64,000 nt of DNA from Candidatus Caldilinea saccharophila (GCA_016710365.1 JADJVW010000024.1:1-64000); one strand, 5' to 3'; shown: positions 1 through 8,865, counted from the first letter of the stretch. The notes: generated by a model from the letters alone, not told the origin. Numbers and translations are program-made.

Positions 1-1
1 G

Positions 2-238
2 CTGCGCCATTCGCAGTTGACTGAACTGACGATTGACATCGACTTTGACGATCACTCGGTTGATGTGAAGATACGCGACAATGGAGTCGGTTTTACGCGC
101 GATCGAGTAGTGCAGGGGCTGGGCCTGCGCAGTATCGAAGATCGAATTGACAGCCTCGGCGGTGCAGCGACCATCACCTCTGCCCCTGGTCAAGGAACGT
201 GTGTACGCTTTCGAGTCCCTGTCCCCCTGTCTGTTTGA
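2..238 (+). CDS. Sensor histidine kinase, C-terminal fragment (NarL-type ATPase domain)
   Basis: This is the last 78 residues of a protein whose start lies before the window. The first residues (LRHS) look like the end of the N-box of a GHKL ATPase. The G1 box follows (DNGVGF), then a GLGLRSIEDRI-type G2 region, and the protein ends soon after the last strand (GTCVRFRVP). This layout is typical of LiaS/DegS/NarX-family kinases, which phosphorylate NarL/LuxR-type regulators. A damaged regulator of exactly that type begins 17 bases downstream, so the pair is probably a two-component system. The sensor part and the phosphorylated histidine cannot be seen, so the signal is unknown. The family is clear; the partner assignment is inferred from adjacency. 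Confidence 0.85.
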   Translation: MRHSQLTELTIDIDFDDHSVDVKIRDNGVGFTRDRVVQGLGLRSIEDRIDSLGGAATITSAPGQGTCVRFRVPVPLSV

Positions 239-255
239 CTTTGGAGAGAAATTTT

Positions 256-981
256 ATGACTGATGAAGTGAAGCGTTTGGTGCTCATCGAAAATGACGGC
301 GGCATGATTCGTTCCGTACGGGAAGCTCTTGAAAATCAGCCGCGCTTTACCTTTGTAGCTTACCTAATGAACAGTAATGTGGCCGGAAAGTTTTCTTGAC
401 CAGTACGCGCCCGATATGCCCTCGTGGATATCGGACTTTTACAGCCGGGCAAGGGCCGGGGTGGCTGACGACGCAAAGCTTTTGAAGAAGGTTTAAATAT
501 TATCGGCAAGATCGATACGCTCAGCCCGCACACCATCATTGTCGGTTTTTCCGACCATCTGATTGACCATCCCGATTTGGCGCGTCAAGCCATGAGCCGT
601 GGGGCGGACGCGCTGATCGCCAAACAGAATGGCCCGTCAGATTGGATGGCATGGCAGCAATGGCTGATCGCTCAGTTGCACTCGGTAGTTGATGGTTGGT
701 GGCGTCCAACACCGGAAGTAGCGCAGTTGTTAGCTTTAGAAGAAGAGAAGCGGCGCATGACACTGGCCGACGATCCGCTGCCACTTACCGGTCGACAGTT
801 AGAGGTGCTCAATCTGATGGCGCTCAATCGCACTGACGCCGAAGTGCCGCTGAACTCACCATCGAAGAAGGCGCCGTGCGGCCATATTGCCAACATCAAA
901 CGTCGGTTTCAACTTCGCTATCGCTGGCAAGTGATCAACGAAGCGAGAAAACGAGGATTGGGCGGAGCACCAGAGGAATAG
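256..981 (+). pseudogene. Response regulator with LuxR-type DNA-binding domain, broken by several indels
   Basis: The ATG at 256 opens a receiver domain (VLIENDGGMIRSVREAL). The frame breaks near 391, where a TTTTCTTGA context stops it at 399. Receiver sequence resumes in other frames, including the phosphoacceptor strand (LVDIGL near 420, which needs one base added) and a long second half from about 490 (HTIIVGFSDH, SRGADALIAKQ). The C-terminus is a LuxR-like helix-turn-helix (LTGRQLEVLNLMA, then HIANIKRRF). Bases of about 855-885 read as LTIEEGAVR only in a shifted frame, so two compensating indels flank that stretch. The gene is probably the partner of the kinase ending at 238. True decay and sequencing error cannot be separated here, but the many tiny indels in a recognisable protein favour error. 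Confidence 0.7.
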
Positions 982-1216
982 AGTTTTCCAGGTTATCTTT
1001 CTTAGTGGTGCAAATCACAACATTTGCATGCAATTCCTGCTGACGCACAAGATTGCGCTAACCACCTGCACATCTTTGTGCGTTTATTTTCAAACAAAGT
1101 GACCTCTTCTCGCTACGCTTCTTTCCCGCTATGATGAAACTGAACCCGAATCGCTGTCCAATTCACACAACAACATAACGGCACACCAGTTCAGCACCAG
1201 AGACAGGAGGCCACTG

Positions 1217-1660
1217 ATGAAACCCCTCACATCGCTTCTATTCTTCATGATGCTTGGCTTTACGCTACTCGGTTTCTCACTGGCCGGGTCGGACCTCCTT
1301 AACCCGGTGACAGCCGCATCTACCGCCGACGCTAAACAATTTGAGACCACCCAGAAGTATGAAGAGTGGCAATTGCAGAAAGACTTGATGAAGATGCAAA
1401 AAGCAATGGAGATTGAGGCGCAACTTCACCGCTCTATGGCAATTTCAGATGCGTTGTTCTTTCTGTCTGCTGTTTTCGCTGCCTGCCTGATTGCAGTGAC
1501 AACAGCACTAGTCCTGCGCTTGATACGAACCCCAGCAGAGAAACGCCGCCAGCAAACTACGCCCCCTGTCTATCGGCCTATCACACGGCAATCAGAGACA
1601 GAGGAAGCGCTACCTCTCGGCAAACGCCCGATCCTGAAACCCGACGAGCATTTGCTATAG
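1217..1660 (+). CDS. Hypothetical membrane protein with two predicted helices
   Basis: A 147-residue protein I do not recognise. A strong ribosome site (AGGAGG at 1205-1210) lies six bases before the ATG, which supports the start. Residues 1-25 are a hydrophobic segment that could be a signal anchor. A charged, Gln/Lys-rich stretch follows (about 40-70, including KDLMKMQKAMEIEAQL) and may form a helix or short coiled coil. A second hydrophobic segment lies at about 77-100, and a basic, proline-containing tail (RTPAEKRRQQ) ends the protein. The predicted shape is a hairpin with the charged helix outside and the tail in the cytoplasm, or the reverse. It stands alone, followed by a terminator-like hairpin. 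No function is assigned. Confidence 0.75.
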   Translation: MKPLTSLLFFMMLGFTLLGFSLAGSDLLNPVTAASTADAKQFETTQKYEEWQLQKDLMKMQKAMEIEAQLHRSMAISDALFFLSAVFAACLIAVTTALVLRLIRTPAEKRRQQTTPPVYRPITRQSETEEALPLGKRPILKPDEHLL

Positions 1661-1686
1661 CTGTTGACTCTCCGCATAGACAGTGG

Positions 1687-1726
1687 CAACAACAGGCCGA
1701 CTTGGCGCCAGGCCGGCCTGTTGTTG
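1687..1726 (+). terminator. Strong hairpin after the 1217 gene, terminator-like
   Basis: A perfect 12-bp stem (CAACAACAGGCC paired with GGCCTGTTGTTG) with a 16-base loop starts 26 bases after the stop codon of the upstream gene. No clear T-run follows, so it may be a weak or bidirectional terminator. The next gene on this side is convergent. Confidence 0.5.
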
Positions 1727-1805
1727 TAATAACCTCAATGGTATTGCACCACACGCGATTAAAAACCCAGCGCTGGCCGTTGCTTCGTCTTTCTTGAGCA
1801 AATCA

Positions 1806-1900
1806 TAGGTCACGGATCAGGCGGATTAGACGGACAAATCCGGATAATTTTTGGATGAAATCCGTGAGGATCCGCCTAATCCGCACCATCCGTGGTCTAT
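1806..1900. repeat. Interspersed palindrome, CCACGGAT/ATCCGTGG family, copy 1
   Basis: An imperfect long hairpin built from short GGCGGAT and ATCCGCC words, with ends GGTCACGGAT on the left and ATCCGTGGTCTA on the right. The right end supplies the TAG stop of the molybdenum hydroxylase on the minus strand. Related copies lie near 15929, 20530, 37055, 38226, 39541 and 42321. I see no coding sequence in it. Confidence 0.8.
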
Positions 1901-4556
1901 TTTTGCAATGGCTGAACTCTCCCCTCCGGCGCCAACGGCAACGCGCGCAGACGCTGCCCCGTCGCCTGGAAGATGGCGTTGGCGATGGCCGGTGCAATGG
2001 CGATAATCGGCGTCTCCCCTGCGCCGACCGAGGGGATGTCCTTGCGGTCGAGCAGCACCGTCTCGATACGCGGGAGGTCTGCAAAGCGCGGCACACGATA
2101 GCCCGCAAAGTCCGGGTTGAGGATGCGCCCGTTGACGAAACGCACGCTCTCGAACAACGCGCCGCCCAACCCCTGGATTACCGCGCCTTCGACCTGAGCG
2201 CGCACATTGTCCGGGTTGATGATCGCACCGCACTCGAACGCCTCCACCACGCGCAGCACTGTGAGCGCGCCGCTGCCCGACGCCACGCTCACCTCGACGC
2301 ACGCGGCCACGTACGATCCTTTGTCGGAGCCGCACGCAATGCCAAAGCCGTGATGGTGCGCCGGCGTGCGCTGACCCCAGCCAAACGCCTCCGCCGCAGC
2401 CTCCAGCACCGCGCGCAATCGCGGGTCGACGATGTGACGCAGGCGAAAGGCCAGCGCATCCTCGCCGAGCTGATGCGCCCAGCCGTCGATGTGCGATTCA
2501 CGCGCAAAGTTGTTGGCGGTTGAGGCCAGCGCCCGATACGCGCCCTCGCGCAGCGGCGCGTCCGCCGGCAGAAGGTGCTGCGCCGGTTAGGAATGTCGTA
2601 AAAAGGTTCGATGCCGGCCGCCCCCGAATTGTAATTGGTCATCTCCAATGCCGTCAGCCGCCCCTGAGCATCGACGCCGCTGGCCAGCTCGATCACACCG
2701 GCCGGGCGGAAGTAGGCCCACGTGAACTCCTCCTGCCGCGTCCACACAAGCTTGACGGGTTTTCCCGCGGCTTTGGCGAGCCGCGCGGCTTCGAGCGCTG
2801 CGTCGCCGGCGTGTTTGCCGCCATAGCCCGCGCCGGTCTCCGGCACGATCACGCGCACACGGTCACGCGTAAGCCCGAACGCGGCCACCAACTGGTCGCG
2901 CACGCCGAAAGGTCGCTGCGTGCCGGTCCAGACAGTGAGGGTATCGTCTTGCCACTGGGCCAGCGCCGCGCGCGGTTCCAGCGGAACGTGCGCAATATAG
3001 TCAACGGTGTAGCGTTCGGACAGGGTCTGAGAGGCGGCAGATAGCGCGCTGTCCACATCGCCCGTAGCGGAAAGATAAGGATCATGCCGGCCCGTAGGCG
3101 GGCGATCTGCCGGGCGCTGCCGCTCCAATTCGCATGCACTTTCCTTCAGGTAGTCAAACAACTCTGGCTGTGAGATCTGCATCTCCGTCTGCCAGCGCGC
3201 GCGGATGGACGCGATGGCGCGGGTTGCCGTCAGTTCGTCCGGCGCTACCACGCCGACAAAGTCGCCCTCTTGTACAACCGTCACGCCGGGCATAGCGGTG
3301 GCAGCGCTGGCGTCAAGTTCGAGCAGCGTAGCGCGCAAAGCCGGCGGTCGCAGCACCTTGCCGATGCCCATATCAGGCAGGCGCAGGTCGGTGGTGAATT
3401 GATGCTGGCCGGTCACAAACGCCTGGCCGTTTGGCTTGTGCTGTGGCTGGCCGGCAATCGTCCACGCGGCGGGCGGGGTGACTGGCTGCGCTGGGTCAGC
3501 GATGCGCATGATACGCCGGTCGCGGGCAAGCTCGCCCAGCGTGGCCGTGCGTTGTGTCGCTGGATGCACAACCAGCCCGTTTTCCAACTGCACCGTGGTG
3601 CGGTCAACACTCCATGCAGCCGCGGCCAGATCGAGCAGAAGATCGTGCATCGTTGCCCCTGCGCGCAACACCTGCGGGCCGGTAACCGGTGTGCTGCGGC
3701 TGCCAAAAGTGCCGACATCATAAGGGACGCGCGCCGTGTCGGCTGCGATCACGGTGATCTGCTCCGGCGCCATGTGCAGCGTTTCCGCCACCAACTGCGC
3801 CACCGAGGCGCGCATGTTCTGCCCGACCTCGGCTTTGCCCACGTAGACGCGCACGACGCCATTTTCGTCGATGTGCACAAGCGGGCCGATCTGCGTCAGC
3901 GGTCGATCGGTGGGCGGCGGGGCGGGGTCGCCAAACTCCGCAGCCGTCACATCAGGGTCAGGAAAGGCGACGAGCAGCCCTTCCTCAAAGGTTTCGACCG
4001 CGGGCGCCAACGCGGGCGCGTCTTTTTCCTCTGCCCGCGCGACCGCTTTCTCTGCTAGCGCGACCGTGGGCGTCGCACCCTCGCGCAGCCAGGCCGCGGC
4101 CGTACGCACCGCCGTCACGATGCGCGGGTGCGCACCGCAGCGGCAGAGATTGTCTTGCAGCGCATGGACAATTTCGTCATCTGAGGGGCTGATCATCTCT
4201 GCCAGCAAAGCCGCGGCAGAGATGATCATGCCCGGCGTGCAGTAGCCGCATTGCAGCGCGTCTATCTCCAGAAAAGCGACCTGCAACGCATGAAGCCGAT
4301 GTTGCTGCGCCAGCCCTTCGATGGTGGTGATGGCGCGGTTGGACGCCTGGCCCACGGTGATACTGCACGCCTGCACGGGCTTGCCGTCCAGCAGCACCGT
4401 GCACGCGCCGCACTTGCCATCGCCGCAGCCGTATTTGGCGCCGGTCAGCCCCAGTTCTTCGCGCAACACGCTGAGCAAGCTACGTTCGGAATCGGCTGCG
4501 ACGGCGTGAGTCTGGTGATTGACGGTGAGAACTAATTCGCAAGGTGAGACACACAT
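1897..4556 (-). CDS. Molybdenum hydroxylase, 2Fe-2S domain fused to molybdopterin subunit (one frameshift)
   Basis: A fused xanthine-dehydrogenase-family oxidoreductase of about 886 residues. Residues 1-80 form a plant-type 2Fe-2S domain (CGDGKCGACTVLLDG). Residues 85-160 form the second 2Fe-2S domain (CGYCTPGM, NLCRCGAHPRI). From about residue 220 comes the molybdopterin-binding part (VGKAEVGQNMR, GYGGKHAGDAALEAARLAK). The C-terminal catalytic glutamate motif (GAGETP) is present. The frame breaks near 2571-2580; the C-terminal part continues from there to the TAG at 1897. There is no FAD domain, so the protein resembles the isoquinoline 1-oxidoreductase/nicotinate dehydrogenase branch, which usually passes electrons to a cytochrome; none is visible nearby. 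The gene starts six bases after the stop of the small gene upstream and is probably co-transcribed with it. The substrate cannot be predicted. Confidence 0.88.
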
Positions 4557-4562
4557 AGCTAT

Positions 4563-5021
4563 CTATCGTTCTTTCTTGCTAGCTTTGAGCAGGCCGATCA
4601 GTTCGGCGATGCGCGCCTGGCGGGCTTCGGGTTGGCGGGCGCCGGTGATCCACCGCAGATAGGCCTTGCGATAGAAAGTTGCCAGCGCTTCGAAAAATGC
4701 CTTGGCGTCTGGTTCTGCTTCCAGCGCATCGACCAGGTCGGTGGGCAGCGCGTCCAGTTGCGGGCCTTCCGGCGCCAGCGCAACGTCCACCGCCTGGCCC
4801 ACTTCGATGCCAACGTCACGCCGCCACGCCGCGCCGAGCGACAGCAGGAATGTGCCGCTGACAGCAAGAACGGCTCCGCGAAATGGCTGCCCGGCAATGA
4901 CACCGGTCACATGGTGGCGCGGCTTCTCGCCCCAAGCTGTGTTCGGGTCAAAAGGCAGGGCAACCGTAACTTTGCCATCGTGCTTGGAGACCGTGGCGCG
5001 AAATTGTTTGACGTCAACCAT
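4563..5021 (-). CDS. DUF1905 / YdeI-like protein
   Basis: A 152-residue soluble protein with the two-part layout of the DUF1905-YdeI family. The N-terminal beta-rich DUF1905 domain covers about 1-90 (FRATVSKHDGKVTVALPFD, ending before VDVALAPEGPQ). A C-terminal helical OmdA/YdeI segment follows (AFFEALATFYRKAYLRWI, then ARIAELIGLL). The tail KASKKER is the basic end typical of the family. Members are sometimes called bacteriocin-protection proteins, but their biochemical role is not settled. An AAGGAG site lies about a dozen bases before the ATG. The gene leads a two-gene unit with the molybdenum hydroxylase, and the link between the two is unknown. Confidence 0.8.
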   Translation of the reverse strand: MVDVKQFRATVSKHDGKVTVALPFDPNTAWGEKPRHHVTGVIAGQPFRGAVLAVSGTFLLSLGAAWRRDVGIEVGQAVDVALAPEGPQLDALPTDLVDALEAEPDAKAFFEALATFYRKAYLRWITGARQPEARQARIAELIGLLKASKKER

Positions 5022-5141
5022 GATGCGTAAGTTTAACTCCTTTGGCCGGGGAGAAATGCGCCGGAGGATTGCGGTTGAATCTGACGCCGCGAGCGCACTA
5101 TAGCACGTGTGTTCGTTACGATCAACCGCATTTTGCAGTTA

Positions 5142-5417
5142 GTAGGTCGGGCTATCAGCCCGACGGCGCCGCGTCAACACGCCGGGTGGCGTCAACCTGA
5201 GAAGAACAGTGCGTTCAATGTGACGGTGTTGGTAGTAGGTCGGGCTATCAGCCCGACGGCGCCGCGTCAACACGCCGGGTGGCTGAGAAGAACAGTGCGT
5301 TCAACGCGACGGTGTTGGTAGTAGGTCGGGCTATCAGCCCGACGGCGCCGCGTCAACACGCCGGGTGGCGTCAACTAGCAGCAGTTGGCAGGTCGGGCTA
5401 TCAGCCCGACCTGCCAA
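5142..5417. repeat. Array of four GTCGGGCT-ATC-AGCCCGAC palindromes
   Basis: The gene-free stretch 5022-5587 is dominated by this array. Each unit has the hairpin GTCGGGCT-ATC-AGCCCGAC (at 5142-5164, 5235-5257, 5321-5343 and 5385-5417). The first three are followed by a shared spacer (GGCGCCGCGTCAACACGCCG, then GAGAAGAACAGTGCGTTCAA), with repeat periods of 93 and 86 bases. The difference is a 7-base loss in the second spacer. The fourth copy has a longer, perfect 15-bp stem (TTGGCAGGTCGGGCT). Single relatives occur at 17898 and 33890. It looks like a palindromic element amplified in tandem; it is not CRISPR because the spacers are repeated too. I see nothing else in this stretch. Confidence 0.85.
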
Positions 5418-5587
5418 TATGCCAATCGGGCCGCCAGACGTTTGGGACGCCCTCACGCTCGGACAATTTGACAAGCAAACCCAATCTACTCACAATACCT
5501 TGCGCCGCGGCAGCAGAGTAGCAGTCGAAAGACACGCACTTGGCGCATTCAATTCACCCTCCACCCAAGAAATGACGAGCCACGCAA

Positions 5588-6094
5588 ATGAATGCCACAT
5601 CCGAACTTGCCACCTACCGCCGATTTTTCGACAATATGGCCGGCGATATCGATCTGCTGCTCGCCGACTTACCCGCCGAAGCCTTGCTCTGGAAGCCCTT
5701 TGAGCACAGCCCGTGGCGCGGGCCGGCAGGCAGCCTGGGCTGGTTGATCGCTCACGCCATCTCCTCGACCTACTATCTGCTGCGCCGCGCCGAATGGACG
5801 ATGGCGCGCATCGAGTGGGACGCGGTGAATGGGGACGAAGGCAGCGACGAGTTTGGCCCGGCCAACCACGATCCGGCTTACTTGCGCGCCCGCACCCGGC
5901 GCATGGTGGCGTATGTGCAGCTTCTATTCGACAGCCTCTCTCCGCACGATCTGGACGCCAGCCGTCCACATCCTCAGCACCCCGATCGCATCTTGACCGT
6001 GCGCTTTGACATCCAGCACGCTTTCGAGCACATGAGCCGGCATATCGGCCACGCCGAGTTGACACGGCAGTTGTGGGCGTTGCCGCGCGCTTAG
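5588..6094 (+). CDS. DinB/YfiT-like putative metalloenzyme
   Basis: A 168-residue helical protein of the DinB-like superfamily. The pattern fits a four-helix bundle: a first helix (YRRFFDNMAGDIDLLLADL), a loop with WKPFEHSPWRGP, and a second helix with the first metal-ligand candidate (LGWLIAHAISS, His at about residue 57). A helix near the C-terminus carries two further candidates (FEHMSRHIGHAELTRQ). Three histidines in these places match the usual triad of the fold. Family members include thiol-dependent transferases and stress-induced proteins; the substrate is unknown here. The gene stands alone between a palindrome array and a larger rightward gene. The ATG is chosen by fold length, as the ribosome site is weak. 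Confidence 0.75.
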   Translation: MNATSELATYRRFFDNMAGDIDLLLADLPAEALLWKPFEHSPWRGPAGSLGWLIAHAISSTYYLLRRAEWTMARIEWDAVNGDEGSDEFGPANHDPAYLRARTRRMVAYVQLLFDSLSPHDLDASRPHPQHPDRILTVRFDIQHAFEHMSRHIGHAELTRQLWALPRA

Positions 6095-6226
6095 CGGACA
6101 TCCGTCCCCTGCGATGTGTGTCATGCGCACCTGCAAACGATACGCCACTTCGGTTAGATTGGCTGAGGAAATTGATTGCGTGCTGGTGTGCACGCCCTTC
6201 CTGGCATCAAAATAGAGGGATTAGAC

Positions 6227-8419
6227 ATGAAACGAATTGCAGTAATTCATTTGGACGACGTCATGTACGATGAAGTTGTCCATTTCCTCGGCCAAGAGCT
6301 TGAAATTTACCATCGTGGGTGCAACGGCGACGTCGAACAGGCGCGTGCCCTGATCGCCGAGCAGGATGGCAAGGTCGACGCCATCGGGCTGGAGGGCTTG
6401 CCTTCTCAGTTGCATCTGGGTTCGGTGCATCGCAGCCACGAAGTAGGCGCCACCCTGCCCGGCGCGGCCAGCCAGACGCCGGTGGTGGACGGCGGCGGCA
6501 TTCGTCCGGGGCTGGAACGTTGGGCCGTGATTTTGGCCGACCGCGCCCAGCCAGGCATCTTTGCTGAAAAGCGTGTGCTGATGACGCCTGGCCTCAACCA
6601 TTCGGGGCTGGTGCAGGCGCTGGCGCGCCACACCAGGGCGATCCACTATGCCGACCCCATCGTCTACTTTGGCATGCCCGATGTGCCGCTGGTAGGTGCG
6701 CGCAGCACACTCGAACAAGCTGCTATGCCGACGCTGGAGCAACTCAAAGATGCACCGTTCCGTCGCCTGATGCCGCTGCCTGGTTCACCGGGCCATGTGC
6801 GCGCGGCGGAGCCATTCCAAAAGGCCGACGTGATTGCAGGGGACATCGGCGCCATCCGCCGCTATGCACCGGATCGCCTGGCGCATAAGACCGTGGTCGT
6901 CGAGTGGGCGGAACAGGCGGATGTGGACGATCTGCGCCGTCGTGGGGTCAGCATCATCGTCACGCTGATGCCGTCACTCGATCCAGGTGATAATCTCGGG
7001 CGTTGGTCAGCCGCCACGGTGGAGGCCGTATTGGTGGCGCTGCGGCGCGACCCCAATCAGCCGCTCAGTGAGGACACTTATCTCGACCTGATGGCCGATA
7101 TTCAGTGGACGCCGGGGATTCGCTATCTGCAGCCGGAAGAAGCGGGCATTAACCGCTTCTCCTTTGTGATTCATCCGCTCAATATCAGCTTTATCCACAA
7201 GCACCCGATTTTTCGCTGGACAAAATATCTGCCCGACGATCTGGTCGAGGAAGTCTCTGCCTACATGCCGGCGATGTATGTCTCGCGTATCGTCGGCGGC
7301 GTGTCGGAAACGACGGGGCAGCGCATCGAGGGCCATCTGATCACGCTGGGCGCGACCCCGCGCATGATGCTGAAGCATGACGCTGCCTTCACCTATCGCC
7401 AATTGAACGCGGCCGCGCGCATGGCCGAACGCAAGAACGCGCGCATCATGGGGCTGGGCGCGTTTACCAGCGTGGTGGGCGATGCCGGCATCACCGTCGC
7501 GCACGAGGCGGACATCGCCATCACCAGCGGCAATAGCCTGACCGTCGCCATGACGCTGGAGGCCGCCAAACAAGCGGTCAAGCAGATGGGCGTCACCGAC
7601 CTGACGCAAGGCAAGGTCATGATTGTCGGCGCCACGGGAGCGATCGCCTCGGTCTGTTCCCGGCTGGTGGCGCAGGCCATCAAGAACGTCGTGCTCGTCT
7701 CCATCGAGCCGGAAAAGCTGCTCGAACTCAAGCGCGTCATCCAGGAGGAGACGCCCGGCGCCGAGGTCACGATTGCCACCCGCGCCGGCGACCTGATCTC
7801 CGACTGTGACCTGGTGATTACGGCGACGTCCGCTTTTGGGCAGCGCGTGATCGACATCACCAAGTGCAAGCCGGGCGCGGTCATCTGCGATGTGGCGCGC
7901 CCGCCGGACATCAACCCGGCGGAAGCCGCGCTGCGCCCCGACGTGCTCGTGATCGAGAGCGGCGAAGTGATCATTCCAGGCGACGTCGACTTTGGCTATG
8001 ACATCGGGCTGCCGCCCAAGACTTCCTACGCCTGTCTGGCCGAGACGGCCTGCCTGGCGATGGACGGTCGCTTCGAGGACTACACCTTGGGGCGCAACAT
8101 CACGATGGAGCGCGTCAAGGAAATCTACAAAATGTCGCTGAAGCACGGCTTCAAGCTGGCGCCGCTGCGTTCGTTTGGCCACTATATCAGTCCCGCGGAT
8201 CTGGCGGCGCGGCGCACTTTGGCGGATCAATATCGCAATGACCCCGCGCTCTTTGCCGGCGTGCGTGCGGAAGCGCAACGCAAGCTGCAAGACATTCCCA
8301 TCATGGCGAAGGGCGTGAAGCAGTCCGGCAGCTTCGACAAACGCTGGCTGACCGTCGGCGCGCTCGGCGCGGCAGTCGGGGCGGCGGTGCTGGGCCTCGT
8401 CGGGCGGCTGCGGCGGTAG
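6227..8419 (+). CDS. Acyl-ACP-reductase-like dehydrogenase with extra N-terminal domain and C-terminal membrane tail
   Basis: A 730-residue protein; the start at 6227 has a GAGGGA ribosome site. From about residue 330 to 700 it aligns by eye with cyanobacterial long-chain acyl-ACP reductase. It shows an N-terminal substrate-domain-like motif (ARIMGLGAFTSVVGD), then ITSGNSLTVAMT, a Rossmann loop (VGATGAIAS, near 467), a cysteine in YACLAETACLAM (Cys near 603) at the place of the catalytic cysteine, and the closing LGRNITMERVKEIYKMSLKHGF. Residues 1-320 form an extra domain I do not recognise. The last 25 residues are a hydrophobic helix ending in RLRR, a likely tail anchor. Family knowledge suggests NADPH-dependent reduction of a fatty acyl thioester; that activity is inferred. 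A good terminator follows. Confidence 0.7.
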   Translation: MKRIAVIHLDDVMYDEVVHFLGQELEIYHRGCNGDVEQARALIAEQDGKVDAIGLEGLPSQLHLGSVHRSHEVGATLPGAASQTPVVDGGGIRPGLERWAVILADRAQPGIFAEKRVLMTPGLNHSGLVQALARHTRAIHYADPIVYFGMPDVPLVGARSTLEQAAMPTLEQLKDAPFRRLMPLPGSPGHVRAAEPFQKADVIAGDIGAIRRYAPDRLAHKTVVVEWAEQADVDDLRRRGVSIIVTLMPSLDPGDNLGRWSAATVEAVLVALRRDPNQPLSEDTYLDLMADIQWTPGIRYLQPEEAGINRFSFVIHPLNISFIHKHPIFRWTKYLPDDLVEEVSAYMPAMYVSRIVGGVSETTGQRIEGHLITLGATPRMMLKHDAAFTYRQLNAAARMAERKNARIMGLGAFTSVVGDAGITVAHEADIAITSGNSLTVAMTLEAAKQAVKQMGVTDLTQGKVMIVGATGAIASVCSRLVAQAIKNVVLVSIEPEKLLELKRVIQEETPGAEVTIATRAGDLISDCDLVITATSAFGQRVIDITKCKPGAVICDVARPPDINPAEAALRPDVLVIESGEVIIPGDVDFGYDIGLPPKTSYACLAETACLAMDGRFEDYTLGRNITMERVKEIYKMSLKHGFKLAPLRSFGHYISPADLAARRTLADQYRNDPALFAGVRAEAQRKLQDIPIMAKGVKQSGSFDKRWLTVGALGAAVGAAVLGLVGRLRR

Positions 8420-8423
8420 AACA

Positions 8424-8460
8424 AGATGCCAGCCACTTTCAAAGTGACTGGCATCTGATT
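8424..8460 (+). terminator. Intrinsic terminator after the reductase-like gene
   Basis: A near-perfect nested hairpin (AGATGCCAG and CACTTT paired with AAAGTG and CTGGCATCT, one C-A mismatch) starts five bases after the stop codon and is followed by GATTTT. It fits a Rho-independent terminator. Confidence 0.75.
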
Positions 8461-8493
8461 TTGTAGGCCGAGAGGCGCTTGCAAGAGGAGAAA

Positions 8494-8862
8494 GTGTTGA
8501 CCAGACAACGGAGGCTCTACGGTTGGTCTGGCGCCGCACTGATTGCCGCTGCATCTTTGCTGGCGGCATGTTCAGCTTTGTACAACGACATTGTACTGGA
8601 TAACAAGGATCATGGGCTTTCCTGCCAACAACTGCCGTCCGCAGCATCAGTAGAGCAGGCTGTCGCTGTGCACGCCGATGCAGTCGAGCAGATTCTCGCT
8701 GTGAGCCCAGGACATGTTTTCCTGGACGTAGATCGAGAAACTTGTCCGGGAAGAGCGGATATCGTCATTTCGTTTGCAACGCACGGCGAGCGTGAGGCCA
8801 TTGAGTCAATCCTGAACGACGGCGCCTTTTTCGATGTGCCGGTGCGGCTTAGAAACCAGTGA
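8494..8862 (+). CDS. Small predicted lipoprotein of unknown function
   Basis: A protein of 122 residues if it starts at the GTG at 8494, which has AGGAG four bases upstream. The N-terminus is a lipoprotein signal: basic residues (RQRRLYGW), a hydrophobic core (AALIAAASLLAA) and a lipobox cysteine (LAAC-S). The mature part is about 90 residues with two more cysteines (LSCQQL and ETCPG), which could form a disulphide. A strand-rich end follows (ADIVISFATHGERE, then FDVPVRLRNQ). I do not recognise a family. It is expected on the outer face of the cytoplasmic membrane. It lies downstream of the reductase-like gene but is separated from it by a terminator, so it is probably transcribed on its own. 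Confidence 0.7.
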   Translation: MLTRQRRLYGWSGAALIAAASLLAACSALYNDIVLDNKDHGLSCQQLPSAASVEQAVAVHADAVEQILAVSPGHVFLDVDRETCPGRADIVISFATHGEREAIESILNDGAFFDVPVRLRNQ

Positions 8863-8865
8863 ATC

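Noticed and set aside
1855..2523. Long plus-strand open frames opposite the molybdenum hydroxylase, and similar antisense frames throughout
   Set aside because: They are Arg/Ala/His-rich shadows of real genes in a high-GC genome, without motifs or start sites.
2289..2580. In-frame continuation of the molybdenum hydroxylase N-terminal part beyond the break
   Set aside because: The extra residues are Arg-rich and unlike the family, whereas the other frame continues the family sequence to the catalytic glutamate.
5142..5417. Regularly spaced repeats as a CRISPR array
   Set aside because: The spacers are themselves near-identical, the repeats are perfect hairpins with 3-base loops, and no cas gene is present.
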